Shown piece after piece: positions 8,226 to 16,886 of a stretch of DNA of 26,777 bases. The notes beneath the pieces are model-generated. The model worked only from the letters and a program-made list of their open reading frames with translations. It was not told the DNA's origin and made no database searches. Origin of the DNA: CAYPOY01 sp964412395 (GTDB lineage: Bacteria; Chloroflexota; Anaerolineae; B4-G1); NCBI GenBank assembly GCA_964412395.1, contig CAYPOY010000024.1:1-26777 (forward strand). The letters run 5' to 3'. The position numbers and the translations under genes were made by a program. Position 1 is the stretch's first letter. Every line of letters begins with the position of its first letter.

Positions 8226-8323
8226 GGTTCCCTGCCCTCCTCCGCCAGCCTGGCTTGATACGTCTGCACAGCCTCGACGATGAAATCGGCAGAGTGGGCC
8301 GATGGTCCGGTTGGCCTGGGCAT
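8222..8323 (-). CDS. possible 33-codon small ORF between two glycosyltransferase genes
   Basis: ATG 8323 to TGA 8222, translating as MPRPTGPSAHSADFIVEA and 15 further residues ending REP. It begins 5 nt after the GT4 stop and ends in a GTGA overlap with the GT2 start, so it fills the gap exactly. The composition (Ala, Glu, Arg, Gln in a helical pattern, AVQTYQARLAEEG) looks like real coding sequence, perhaps the C-terminal tail of a lost gene or a coupling peptide. There is no recognisable domain and no strong ribosome site. Confidence 0.35.
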   Translation of the reverse strand: MPRPTGPSAHSADFIVEAVQTYQARLAEEGREP

Positions 8324-8328
8324 AGGTA

Positions 8329-9648
8329 CTACTCACGGCTATATGTCCTTTGTTCAATAACGCCGCGATAGGCAGCTTCTAATTGATACATCTCTTCATC
8401 CAGTTGCTTTACCATCGGAGCATTGGCCGCCAGCCCTCTCAAGAGCTCCGGCTCGTCGAGAAGCCGCCGTAACTGCCGAGCCAGATCATCTGCATCGCCT
8501 GGCATAAAGTACAGACCATCTATCTCGTCGCGCACCAATTCGGCCATCCCGCCCTGCGCCGACACGACAACCGGGGTACGATGGGCCTGCGCCTCCAGGA
8601 CAACATTGGGGCTGTTTTCATACCATATCGAGGGCACGACAACGACGTCGGTTTCGGCCATGATACGACCCAATTCGCCAGCGCAGTACGTCCCGGCAAA
8701 GACAATGCGTTCATCATGTGCCGCCAACTTGTGCAGCCGGCGCACGTAAGCGGGAAAAGATGTGGGGTCACCGTGGATGGCAAGCCGCAGGCTAGCCACC
8801 GACAGCTTACGCACAGCTTCAACAAGCACGTGCACGCCCTTATGAGGCTTGATCTGCCCCATATAACCTATCCGCAGATGCGAGGCTGGTGCCTTCTCCA
8901 GCGTCTCGGGGGCCAGATTCGGAAAATCACGCCCCTGACGAGAAAAGATGATCCGTTCCGGCGCTACACCGGCCTCGATGAAAAGATCGCGCAAGAACTG
9001 AGATGGGCTGACGATGGCGTCTACGCAATCGAGGGTTTCGCGCAGAAACGCCATCCGCGCCTGAATCCGAGCCACGCGGCCCTGCTGCGTGCGCCAGAAC
9101 GCATCCATCAGGGCGGGAGCGATCCGCCCGGGGATGCGATAGCGTCGTTTCTCTTCGCCCAGGCACCGGGCACAGGTCATCGCACTGAGAGGCAGAGAGC
9201 AAGGTTGCCCGTTGCTGCGCAGCATGGTGATCCGCGGACAAAGGAACCAGAAGTCAGTCAACGTGACTAGCGTGGGGACACTCAGAGCACCTGCTGCCTG
9301 TATGGCGCTCCCGGACATCAGATACCCGCTGATGAGATGCAATACATCCGGTTTGAGTTCATACAGGTATTCCCGCAGGTGCTGACCTATCCAGGGGTTG
9401 TCATACGCCCAGCGGAACGGGTCTGGTGCACCTTGCAAGTCGAACGCCAGGCGACGGACCGGCAGCCCGTCGTAAGTATCATCCTCAAATGCTAACCCCT
9501 GCCCATTGCCCGTGTCAATGGACTCCACGCAGACGACATGCACATTATGGCCGTGGTCACGCAGCCAGGCGGCTGTGCGGTAAGCGCGCAACTCGGCGCC
9601 ACTGGCGTAATTTGGGGGAAAGTGATGAACGGCAATAAGCACATCCAT
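8329..9648 (-). CDS. GT4 family glycosyltransferase
   Basis: 439 residues from ATG 9648 (MDVLIAVHHFPPNYASGAELRA); GAGAAGG is 10 nt upstream, and the N-terminus matches the GT4 pattern with the Gly-Ala-Glu loop after strand 1. The C-terminal domain shows RIGYMGQIKPHKGVHVLVEA and the E-x7-E motif intact in WYENSPNVVLEAQAHRTPVVVS. A Cys-rich insertion (LCPRITMLR to CARCLGEEKRR, four Cys) in the N-terminal half resembles the insertion seen in many GT4 enzymes, where it may bind a metal. It should be an active retaining transferase acting at the cytoplasmic face. It is the better preserved of the three GT4 genes in this window. Confidence 0.88.
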   Translation of the reverse strand: MDVLIAVHHFPPNYASGAELRAYRTAAWLRDHGHNVHVVCVESIDTGNGQGLAFEDDTYDGLPVRRLAFDLQGAPDPFRWAYDNPWIGQHLREYLYELKPDVLHLISGYLMSGSAIQAAGALSVPTLVTLTDFWFLCPRITMLRSNGQPCSLPLSAMTCARCLGEEKRRYRIPGRIAPALMDAFWRTQQGRVARIQARMAFLRETLDCVDAIVSPSQFLRDLFIEAGVAPERIIFSRQGRDFPNLAPETLEKAPASHLRIGYMGQIKPHKGVHVLVEAVRKLSVASLRLAIHGDPTSFPAYVRRLHKLAAHDERIVFAGTYCAGELGRIMAETDVVVVPSIWYENSPNVVLEAQAHRTPVVVSAQGGMAELVRDEIDGLYFMPGDADDLARQLRRLLDEPELLRGLAANAPMVKQLDEEMYQLEAAYRGVIEQRTYSRE

Positions 9649-9665
9649 AACGCAAGTACCTTCTC

Positions 9666-10622
9666 TCAAACGTCTACATCGTAAACTTGCAACCCGTGCC
9701 TCAACCCCTCAAATTGATGCACCTGAAAGACAAAATCATACCACTTGTGCAGACCCAATTTGCAGATATTCCACCGCCTGCTATCGGCGAGTTTCAGAAA
9801 AGGGCTAACCAACCAGGCCACCAACCTGTAAGCCCGACGCCTGATCTTCCCTTTCCAACTCAAGTTAAGAAAACTCAAGTCGCCCAATTCCGGATGTTTC
9901 TTGATCTGGAGCACGGCAACCTGGCCCATCAGGAATTTCCGGCGGCACACGTCTTCAAAAGTCGTCGGGTGCTCGTGATAGGCTATTGCGCGCGGGTTAT
10001 AGACAATGCGTAAACCTTTCTTTTGCATGCGGTGCGCCAGCTCCCCATCTTCCCCCATAGCATGGACAAAGTCCTCGTCAAAAAACAGGTCGTTTTCGAG
10101 CAAAAACTGCCGGCTAACAGACACGTTCGAGGTATAGAAAAATTCGTATGATAGGTTCTCAGGGTCAACAATTCCTTCCTCAATGCGGTGGTACCCAAAT
10201 TGTCCTATGCCTCGATACCTCATTAGCGGCGTTACATCAATACTATCCGACCAATCTGTGAACCCCAGAACGGCCAGCGGTTCATCCCCGAATTGGCGGT
10301 GGTATGAGAGATGTTCCTCCAAAAGCCGCGGTGTCGCGATGATATCATCGCCCATAAACAGCAGTATCCGTCCCCTGGCAGCTCTGATACCCGCGTTGCG
10401 CGCCCGTGCGGGGCCACTATTGGACTGACAAAAATAGCGCACGGTTCCATTGGATATGAATGGCTGAACACGCTCGCTTGTGTCATCAGTAGAGCCATCA
10501 TCTACTACGATGATCTCTACCTTTGGCCGTTCGATGGCCTGATCCTGAAGGGCCGCCAGGCAATGCAGGAGGTGGTCAACGCGATTATAGGTAGGAATGA
10601 CGACACTAATTTCAATGGGCAT
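9666..10622 (-). CDS. GT2 family glycosyltransferase
   Basis: 318 residues starting MPIEISVVIPTYNRVDHLLHCL. GT-A motifs are IIVVDDGSTDDT, NSGPARARNAGIRAARGRILLFMGDDI (DD in the metal site) and the acceptor segment HAMGEDGELAHRMQKKGLRIVYNP. A C-terminal basic amphipathic region (KGKIRRRAYRLVAWLVSPFLKL) probably binds the membrane. The start is ATG 10622, 77 nt after the flippase gene; that gap contains a weak hairpin without a T-run and nothing else. Donor sugar unknown. Confidence 0.88.
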   Translation of the reverse strand: MPIEISVVIPTYNRVDHLLHCLAALQDQAIERPKVEIIVVDDGSTDDTSERVQPFISNGTVRYFCQSNSGPARARNAGIRAARGRILLFMGDDIIATPRLLEEHLSYHRQFGDEPLAVLGFTDWSDSIDVTPLMRYRGIGQFGYHRIEEGIVDPENLSYEFFYTSNVSVSRQFLLENDLFFDEDFVHAMGEDGELAHRMQKKGLRIVYNPRAIAYHEHPTTFEDVCRRKFLMGQVAVLQIKKHPELGDLSFLNLSWKGKIRRRAYRLVAWLVSPFLKLADSRRWNICKLGLHKWYDFVFQVHQFEGLRHGLQVYDVDV

Positions 10623-10699
10623 TATTACCGATTACCTTCACACACATTGAGCCACCCAGAGTGGGCTCACAATCGTGCTGTCGTGGCCATCTCGTCGCT

Positions 10700-12142
10700 T
10701 CAGACTATGCCACGCAGCATTGTCCTACCCAAGACCTTGAGCTCCTGAAAACGCCACACCCCTAAGACGTAACTTACGATGACGTAAAGTACAGCCCCCA
10801 CGGCGATGCACCACAGATGGAGCACGTCACGGACGAGGAAAACCCCGACCGCCATCACGGCAGCAGCGATCAACGGCTGCACGAGAGAGCGAAGAACCGC
10901 GCTCCAGTCAAAATCGCGTCTCAGCACCATGCCAAACTGAAAGAGTCCAACCAATTCTGTAAGAACAGTGACCACTGCCGCGCCCAGTATGCCAAAATTT
11001 GGGATAGCAAAGATGTTAAGACAAACATTCACCACCACATTGACAATATTGACCCGCGCGGTTTGTTTTTCCAGGTGAAACACCGTCGTAATGGAACCAC
11101 ACAGCGAGGTAAACGTGAGCACCGGCAAGACCCAAATCAGGATCTGCAAAGGTCTGATGGCTCCGGCGAGGTCATTCCCGTATAAGGTCAGAATGATATC
11201 CTCCGCGAGGATCGTCGTTCCAACAGCAATCGGCAGAGAGAAAATAAACAAGTATCTGATGACCCGTTGATAGATAGCCTGCGTTTTGGCGCGATCTCGC
11301 ACAAACACGCGGCTCAGAGATGGGAGCAAGGCTCCGTTCAGACTGTTGGTCAACGTGAGCAAAGTGAAGATCAGGTTGTAGGCCACATTGTACTGTCCGA
11401 CTACTGCATCCGTCACCCACAGGCCCAGCAGTATCGTATCGAGTCTAAACGACAACATGTTGGTAAAAGTCGCCAAACCAAAGGGAAGGCCCAATCGCAT
11501 CAACGACCACCAGCGATTTGGAGCGATCTGAAAGGAAACATCCGTCTTTAGCTTGCTCCTGATCAGCCATTCTCCTACCGCTGCGAAGGCTATTACCCCA
11601 GGCCAGGTAGCAAATATTAGGCCGATAAAGCCATAGCCATTTAGCATCACAAACAGCCCTGTGAGCAAGTATAAGAATTGAGACAGAACGGTTAACAACG
11701 ACGCATAATCAACACGCTCATAGCCCATCAGCACAGTGTCTACCGTTCCCTGGAACACATACAGAAAGCCTTCACAGCTCGCGAAAAGGATTCCCAGGAC
11801 AAGATCCTGGGGACGCCCCAGGAGCCACGCACTCCCTGTCGCCAAAAAGAGCACGACAAAAGCCAGAAGGAACCGCAAAGCACGGATGTTCCAAAAGAGC
11901 TCCTTTGTACGACCATGGTTCTTGGCAATTTCGCGCGCGGCGTATGTAGAGATCCCCAGGTCCCCGAATACGGAGAATATCGCCATATAGGCTAGAACCT
12001 GGGCGTATTTGCCATACTCGGCTGCTCCCAGGCCGCGAACGACAAACACCGAGAAGAGCCACGAAAGGACCCGCATGGACATCCGCGCGCCGATTCCAAA
12101 GACATAGTTGCGGGCAATGGTCTCGTTCAAACCCCGCTTCAT
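10700..12142 (-). CDS. Wzx-type polysaccharide flippase
   Basis: 480 residues, hydrophobic throughout with about 12-14 predicted membrane helices, belonging to the MOP/polysaccharide-transport superfamily. The N-terminus (ARNYVFGIGARMSMRVLSWL, then FVVRGLGAAEYGKYAQVLAY and DLGISTYAAREIAK) is characteristic of O-antigen/teichoic acid flippases. It moves undecaprenyl-linked repeat units from the cytoplasmic to the outer leaflet, delivering them to the polymerase/ligase encoded at the left edge. The start ATG 12142 follows GGAGAAC. It lies 40 nt after the asparagine synthase homologue. Confidence 0.9.
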   Translation of the reverse strand: MKRGLNETIARNYVFGIGARMSMRVLSWLFSVFVVRGLGAAEYGKYAQVLAYMAIFSVFGDLGISTYAAREIAKNHGRTKELFWNIRALRFLLAFVVLFLATGSAWLLGRPQDLVLGILFASCEGFLYVFQGTVDTVLMGYERVDYASLLTVLSQFLYLLTGLFVMLNGYGFIGLIFATWPGVIAFAAVGEWLIRSKLKTDVSFQIAPNRWWSLMRLGLPFGLATFTNMLSFRLDTILLGLWVTDAVVGQYNVAYNLIFTLLTLTNSLNGALLPSLSRVFVRDRAKTQAIYQRVIRYLFIFSLPIAVGTTILAEDIILTLYGNDLAGAIRPLQILIWVLPVLTFTSLCGSITTVFHLEKQTARVNIVNVVVNVCLNIFAIPNFGILGAAVVTVLTELVGLFQFGMVLRRDFDWSAVLRSLVQPLIAAAVMAVGVFLVRDVLHLWCIAVGAVLYVIVSYVLGVWRFQELKVLGRTMLRGIV

Positions 12143-12182
12143 TCAAGTTCTCCAAAGCTCTCTGGTTGCATCACAAGGTTAC

Positions 12183-14033
12183 CTAATCATAGAACCGTCT
12201 CAACATCATCTCGTAAGTGATAACGGGAGCAATTTTGCCGATTGTCCACTCTTCGAGGCCGGAAAGATGGCGGTCCATCAGAGTGCGCAGAAAAGCCGGG
12301 TTGAAAATGCCTCGTTCTGTCGTGCGACGATCAAAGAGAATATCCTCGGCCCAGGGGCGTAGTTCGCATCGCAGATAGTTTTCGTAATCGGCATACAGAG
12401 TAGGGCGTGCGGGAAAAATCGGCCACAGGTGGCGGTTGAATCTGCGTTTGAGTTTCACGCCCAAGGTATGCATCCCCCCGATCAGAGGTTGCGTCGTGGG
12501 CAAGAGCTCATCGTGGTCATACGGGATATAGGCCAACTGGGGAATCTCCCGCTGTATCACCGCCCGATACATTGTTCGATGCCCCCGCAGCGGGGCAGGT
12601 AAAGAATAAAGGAATTCAAACAAATCATAGTCGAGGAAAGGAAAACGAACCTCGACGTGAGAACGCATGAAGGTGACCATGTTTTGCGTCAACCGACCAC
12701 AATGGTTGCGAATGTAGAAATACTCTCCTCGCACATCGGGGCGACAGTTCAGATAGCGAGACATTTCAGCCCGAAATGAATCAAAAGCCAGGCCCAGAAC
12801 TTTCCTGCGAATCGGCTCACGATATAGAAGATTTTCTTCAGGCTCCGTTATCGAAGGCCAGGTATACTTCTGATTGAACATGTAAAACAGCCGGACGATA
12901 AGCGCTGCATCATCAACGGCGGAAATCTGAAGCGGCTCAATGCTATCGTTGTGCCCCATAACTGTGCCGCCACCCCATCCAGTCAGATTCACATCCATCA
13001 GTTGCCGGGCCTGGGGTAACGTGCTGATGCCATGCGCGTGAATCCAGCTATGGAACCCTTCGACCAGATCCAGGTGAAAATCAACGTGCTCCTTAACCCA
13101 CCCTCCACCGGAGAGGTCAAACCAGTGATGATCGCTGCCCATGGCCTTGGCGATGCGTCGCGCGTAATACACATCTCGACAGTCACGCGTGCCGTAGGCC
13201 AGCGAGACGACGGGGCGGCGCTCAATCATACCCAGAATCGTGCGCGAATCGAGGCCGCCGCTGAGGTAGACCCCAGGGCGATAGGCATCACCCGACAGAC
13301 GTTGGACGGCGCGACGCAAGAGCCGGCCCACTTCTTCCACCACCTCGTCAAAACTAACCTCGGGGTGGTAGGGAATGTCGTCAAAAGTCCAATACGGCCT
13401 TACTCTGCACGAAGCAGTAGATAGATCGTAGACCAAAAGCGAAGCACTGGGCAACAGCTCAATATCCTCAAAGAACGTTCGCTGGCCAAGCAAGTGCTGG
13501 AAGCGAATATATTGGGCCAGAGCCGTCAGGTCCAGTTTACGGGGAAAAGTGTCGTCGCATAGAATGCCCTTCATCTCTGGCGCGAAGATCAAGCACCCTG
13601 CGTGGCAGGTGTAAAACAGAGGATATGAACCAAAACGATCGTTGGCGATCAAGAGGCAGTTGCGCGTTTTGTCCCAGATGGCAATGACAAAGGCCCCGTT
13701 CAACCGACTTACGAAATTGTCCTTCAGCCTCTCATAGAGGCCCAGCACAACCTGTTCGTCAGACTCAGCAGCGCCATTCCTGCTCAGCGCATCCCTGTTA
13801 TAGAGCTCGCCGGCCATCGTCATGGCCACCGTGCGGGTTGAGTTCCACACGGGTTGGGGGGCTGTGTTAAAAATGCCGATGCCAATCCGCCCAATAGCCA
13901 GATTGCGCTCGCGGTCCACGAAGCTGTCGGCCACGAACCAATCCCGGTGGGACATAGCAACCCTCATTCCGCCCACCAGAGAGCAAACGTCAATTCGTCG
14001 CCCTGGGTCGGCAACGCCAAAGACCCCGCTCAT
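12183..14033 (-). CDS. asparagine synthase-like protein lacking the catalytic Cys
   Basis: 616 residues in the two-domain AsnB architecture: an N-terminal class II glutamine amidotransferase domain (about 1-200) and a C-terminal ATP-PPi synthetase domain (from about 230) with the PP-loop VYLSGGLDSRTI. The mature N-terminus reads MSGVFGV, not MCGI, so the Ntn nucleophile Cys is Ser. The oxyanion region reads MAGELYN in place of the usual NGEIYN. Glutaminase activity is therefore doubtful, and ammonia or another amine may be used. The start is firm: AGGTGAT precedes ATG 14033 at good spacing. Such homologues recur in polysaccharide clusters, where they are thought to amidate uronic acids or other carboxylates; that role is inferred. 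Confidence 0.82.
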   Translation of the reverse strand: MSGVFGVADPGRRIDVCSLVGGMRVAMSHRDWFVADSFVDRERNLAIGRIGIGIFNTAPQPVWNSTRTVAMTMAGELYNRDALSRNGAAESDEQVVLGLYERLKDNFVSRLNGAFVIAIWDKTRNCLLIANDRFGSYPLFYTCHAGCLIFAPEMKGILCDDTFPRKLDLTALAQYIRFQHLLGQRTFFEDIELLPSASLLVYDLSTASCRVRPYWTFDDIPYHPEVSFDEVVEEVGRLLRRAVQRLSGDAYRPGVYLSGGLDSRTILGMIERRPVVSLAYGTRDCRDVYYARRIAKAMGSDHHWFDLSGGGWVKEHVDFHLDLVEGFHSWIHAHGISTLPQARQLMDVNLTGWGGGTVMGHNDSIEPLQISAVDDAALIVRLFYMFNQKYTWPSITEPEENLLYREPIRRKVLGLAFDSFRAEMSRYLNCRPDVRGEYFYIRNHCGRLTQNMVTFMRSHVEVRFPFLDYDLFEFLYSLPAPLRGHRTMYRAVIQREIPQLAYIPYDHDELLPTTQPLIGGMHTLGVKLKRRFNRHLWPIFPARPTLYADYENYLRCELRPWAEDILFDRRTTERGIFNPAFLRTLMDRHLSGLEEWTIGKIAPVITYEMMLRRFYD

Positions 14034-14083
14034 GCATCACCTGCTGTATTCGCATCGTGCAATTACACCACCCCTCACAGTTA

Positions 14084-14704
14084 TTACATCTTCCGCCAGT
14101 AGCTGCGCCTTCTGAGGGCGCTGAACACTCCGCGGTCCTTATGGAAATACCATCTAAAGCCGAGCACTTCTATGAAGCCGGTAACACCCGCTTTGTCATA
14201 ACCAAGTTTCTCGGGCATTCGCATCGCTGCAGAGTTCTCCGGCTCTATGAAAGCAAGATCTCGCTTATACCCCCAGTCTTTCAACAATTGTAACCTGTGA
14301 CAAGTCGCCGCAGGATGTACCCCGTTCCCCCTGAATCTGGGCAAAGTATAGACACTGTATAAGTAAGCCTCGTCCCTTGCCAGCTCATACTCTCTATCCA
14401 GGGAGTACGAATAACACGTCCCAAAGGCTATCCAGGAAACATATATAATCTGTCCATTGTGCGTTGCTACACAGCAACGATCTCCATGCTGGATTCTCCG
14501 CCCAATGTCAGGTCTGTGTTCTGCTGGTATATGAGCCAGACGGGCTTCAACCTCCTCAACATCCGGAGGTAATATCTCAACATCAAATGGAATTCGGGCC
14601 TGGTGAGTCGGCAGCGGGCCATCCAGTGTTTTGGTCACCACTACAAGTTGTTCGAACCGAGGTTTTCTAAGCAGACGCCTAATTACTTTACGCAAGAGGC
14701 TCAC
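14084..14704 (-). CDS. GNAT-type acetyltransferase
   Basis: 206 residues from GTG 14704, which shares one base with the TAG of the preceding kinase gene (TAGTG), indicating coupled translation. The acetyl-CoA-binding motif A is visible as VYTLPRFRGNGVH (R-x-x-G-x-G/A form), followed by the C-terminal pattern ENSAAMRMPEKLGYDKAG that is typical of GNAT folds. A basic N-terminal stretch (LLRKVIRRLLRKPRF) may attach it to the membrane. It probably acetylates an amino sugar or lipid-linked precursor. The stop is 50 nt before the asparagine synthase homologue. Confidence 0.72.
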   Translation of the reverse strand: MSLLRKVIRRLLRKPRFEQLVVVTKTLDGPLPTHQARIPFDVEILPPDVEEVEARLAHIPAEHRPDIGRRIQHGDRCCVATHNGQIIYVSWIAFGTCYSYSLDREYELARDEAYLYSVYTLPRFRGNGVHPAATCHRLQLLKDWGYKRDLAFIEPENSAAMRMPEKLGYDKAGVTGFIEVLGFRWYFHKDRGVFSALRRRSYWRKM

Positions 14705-16500
14705 TATTCGGTGGCCACTCCCTGTACTTTCGTCCCGGTCTCCCGCGTGCCCTCGATCATGCGCTCGAATCCATCCCGATCTACCCGCCACCACAGTCCG
14801 TGCCTGACCGCCGGCAACCGCCCGCTCTTACACCACCGCCGGGCCTGATCTTTGCTGATGCCCAGGCGCTCCGCCGCCTCGCCTAGCGTCAGCCACGCCT
14901 CGTCACCATCTTCTCTTCCCCGCATCAGCTCTCCGCTTTCTCGATCGGGGCTGTAGTAATAGTAGCTGCCGTTCAGCTTAGCACGATTGATTGCGAGCCC
15001 CAGCAAATCCACCCCCGATTGCGCAAGCAGTTGATCCCTGGCTTGCTGGATCAACTCACGCTTCGTGAGCCCCACACTCACCACCAGGATCGTGCCCTCG
15101 GTCAGAGTGGCCACAACGGTAGCATCAGGAGGGCCCAAGACAGGTGGACTGTCAATGAGAATCACATCTCCTTGGTCTCTCAGGGACTCCAATAGAGCCG
15201 GAAAGCGTGGCGAAGTCAACAACGTGGCGGGATCCGTAGGCGGTCGTCCTGCGGACAGAAGGTACAGGTTGTCAAAGTCCGTCTCCTGCAGGGGAATTGA
15301 CGAGGAGTTCTCCCCGTCAACCTCATAATCGCTAAGGACGTCAGCCAGGCCAGTGACATTGGGCCGGTCAAAGAACTCATGCAACGAGGGTCTACGCAGA
15401 TCCGCATCCACCGCGATGACGCGATTCCCCGCTGAGGCCAACACAACAGCCAGGTTTGCAAGAACGAAGCTCTTACCTTCGGAAGGGCCGGGACTGGTAA
15501 AGAGTAGCGTTCTGAAAGGACGATCGGGGTGTATAAGGAAAACATTGGTGCGCAATGCACGAACACCCTCAGCCACCGGACTCAACGGATTGCTGGAGGA
15601 CAGAGCTGCCCTTCTCGATAGCTGAGGTATAGCCCCCAGGACAGGCAACTCCAGAATGGATTGCACGCCATCTCTCTCCCACCGCAATGAGGTATCCAAA
15701 TACTCCATCAGAAAAATAGCACCCAATGCCAGCACCAGCCCTGCCGCCCCAGCCACGGCAACAATGAGTTCAGTCTTGCTGGGGAGCGGCCATTGGGGCA
15801 CCACGGCTGGGTCAAAAAGCGAAAGGACATTGGGCGACTCCGCGCGATAGGAATCAAGCAAGTCGGCATACGTAGCCTGGTAGGTGGATTTCACCCCTTC
15901 TAACGCAGCAATTCGACCCTGAGCGTCCTGGATCTCGGCAGCCGAGGTCAATTCGGACAGAGAGGCAGTCAAGTCATTGATTTGTCCGCTGGCGCTTTTA
16001 ATCTTCGCTTGAAGCTCCTCCAGTTGGTCTCGAATGAATTCCTGTTGCTCCGGGTCGCTTCCCCCCGAGGCCGGGCTCCGGCGAATAAGTTCATCGGCCA
16101 AAGCGTTGGCGATCAAAGCGGATGCCTCAGGATTGGTGTCCGTCACCTGTATTTCCAGGAGATGGGCCCCCGAATAGATCCAGGTCCCAATTTGTGCAGC
16201 CAACTGTTCAGGAGTTCTCTCCAACCCCAGCCGCTCAATGACAGCTTCGACGACAGGCCCCTGTTTGACTAACTCAGCATAGGCGTGAGCCAGGGTGTTG
16301 CTGAGATTCATCTGCCAGGGGTCTGGGTCAGGGTTCTGGAGATTGGTACCCACCATGATCGTTGCTTTAGCCTGGTAGAGATCAAGCTGATTGGAAGCGA
16401 AGTAGTAGCTGACCGCCGCCGGAATGACAGCGCTCACCACCAGCAACCACCACCACCGCGTGACAACTCTCAAGTACCGGCGCATTACCTTGGTATCCAC
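14704..16500 (-). CDS. Wzz/BY-kinase (Wzc/CpsCD-like) with C-terminal helix-turn-helix domain
   Basis: 598 residues. Residues 1-270 form a Wzz-type chain-length domain with membrane helices at about 17-35 and 243-267 and a periplasmic coiled coil at about 150-205. Residues 310-510 are a bacterial tyrosine kinase: Walker A GPSEGKS (338-344), Walker A' VIAVDADLRRP (361-371), Walker B VILID (446-450). A tyrosine run YYYY (513-516) is the likely autophosphorylation cluster. Residues 535-583 (WLTLGEAAERLGISKDQARRW) are an excisionase/MerR-type helix-turn-helix, unusual for this family. The frame is continuous across the join. The start is GTG 16500, with GAGGA 6 nt upstream; ATG 16485 has worse spacing. 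It sets polymer length and is the first gene of the cluster. Confidence 0.9.
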   Translation of the reverse strand: MDTKVMRRYLRVVTRWWWLLVVSAVIPAAVSYYFASNQLDLYQAKATIMVGTNLQNPDPDPWQMNLSNTLAHAYAELVKQGPVVEAVIERLGLERTPEQLAAQIGTWIYSGAHLLEIQVTDTNPEASALIANALADELIRRSPASGGSDPEQQEFIRDQLEELQAKIKSASGQINDLTASLSELTSAAEIQDAQGRIAALEGVKSTYQATYADLLDSYRAESPNVLSLFDPAVVPQWPLPSKTELIVAVAGAAGLVLALGAIFLMEYLDTSLRWERDGVQSILELPVLGAIPQLSRRAALSSSNPLSPVAEGVRALRTNVFLIHPDRPFRTLLFTSPGPSEGKSFVLANLAVVLASAGNRVIAVDADLRRPSLHEFFDRPNVTGLADVLSDYEVDGENSSSIPLQETDFDNLYLLSAGRPPTDPATLLTSPRFPALLESLRDQGDVILIDSPPVLGPPDATVVATLTEGTILVVSVGLTKRELIQQARDQLLAQSGVDLLGLAINRAKLNGSYYYYSPDRESGELMRGREDGDEAWLTLGEAAERLGISKDQARRWCKSGRLPAVRHGLWWRVDRDGFERMIEGTRETGTKVQGVATE

Positions 16501-16886
16501 GTATATTCCTCGCTAAATCCCACAGCTCCAGACGGAACTCGAGCGCATGTGTGGCTCGCTGCATCCCATCCGGTACAAGAACGGACTAATCCAGCAAATG
16601 CCCAAATCCGGGCAGAATCGGCAGGCCTGGTGAAGGCCCTTCCAAAGTCACTTGATGACTCAGAGTCTTGCAGCAATTCCCGTTCCGTAGTGCCACGTAA
16701 AGCGTCCTGCGCGATTGCGAAATCGCGGCTACAACTTGCCTTTCTTCCCATAACGGGAATTGCTGGAGTCTTGCTACACTACGCCCGGCTACAGAAGCCT
16801 GAGCAGTCCAGGGTTACCGTCTATTCAAGCATCTCCGAGCCCGGAAGAAGAAGAGGCTATGGGGATGGCTGGGACGAGAACGCTCA
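16501..16886. other. gene-free interval upstream of the polysaccharide cluster
   Basis: 386 bases between the first response regulator gene and the BY-kinase gene. Frames on both strands here have no family resemblance and cross repeats. It contains the MITE-like inverted repeat (16664-16774) and a short dyad AGTCA-N5-TGACT at 16646-16660. I could not find a convincing promoter for the 16-kb cluster on the minus strand, nor a rho-independent terminator behind the regulator gene, so read-through is possible. Confidence 0.6.
16664..16774. repeat. MITE-like element: inverted repeats flanked by an 8-bp direct repeat
   Basis: AGCAATTCCCGTT (16672-16684) and its exact complement AACGGGAATTGCT (16752-16764) form 13-bp inverted repeats 67 nt apart. 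Outside them AGTCTTGC occurs on the left (16664-16671, touching the repeat) and on the right (16767-16774, after two extra bases), resembling a target duplication. Inside lies a perfect hairpin, CGCGATT-GCGA-AATCGCG (16710-16727). No coding capacity. Confidence 0.6.

Noticed and set aside
10650..10672. Hairpin between the flippase and GT2 genes as a terminator
   Set aside because: The stem has mismatches and no T-run follows; the genes are more likely co-transcribed.
16485..16751. 88-codon minus-strand frame upstream of the BY-kinase
   Set aside because: It crosses the inverted-repeat element and its hairpin and has no family resemblance. The kinase start has its own well-placed ribosome site, so this is treated as non-coding.
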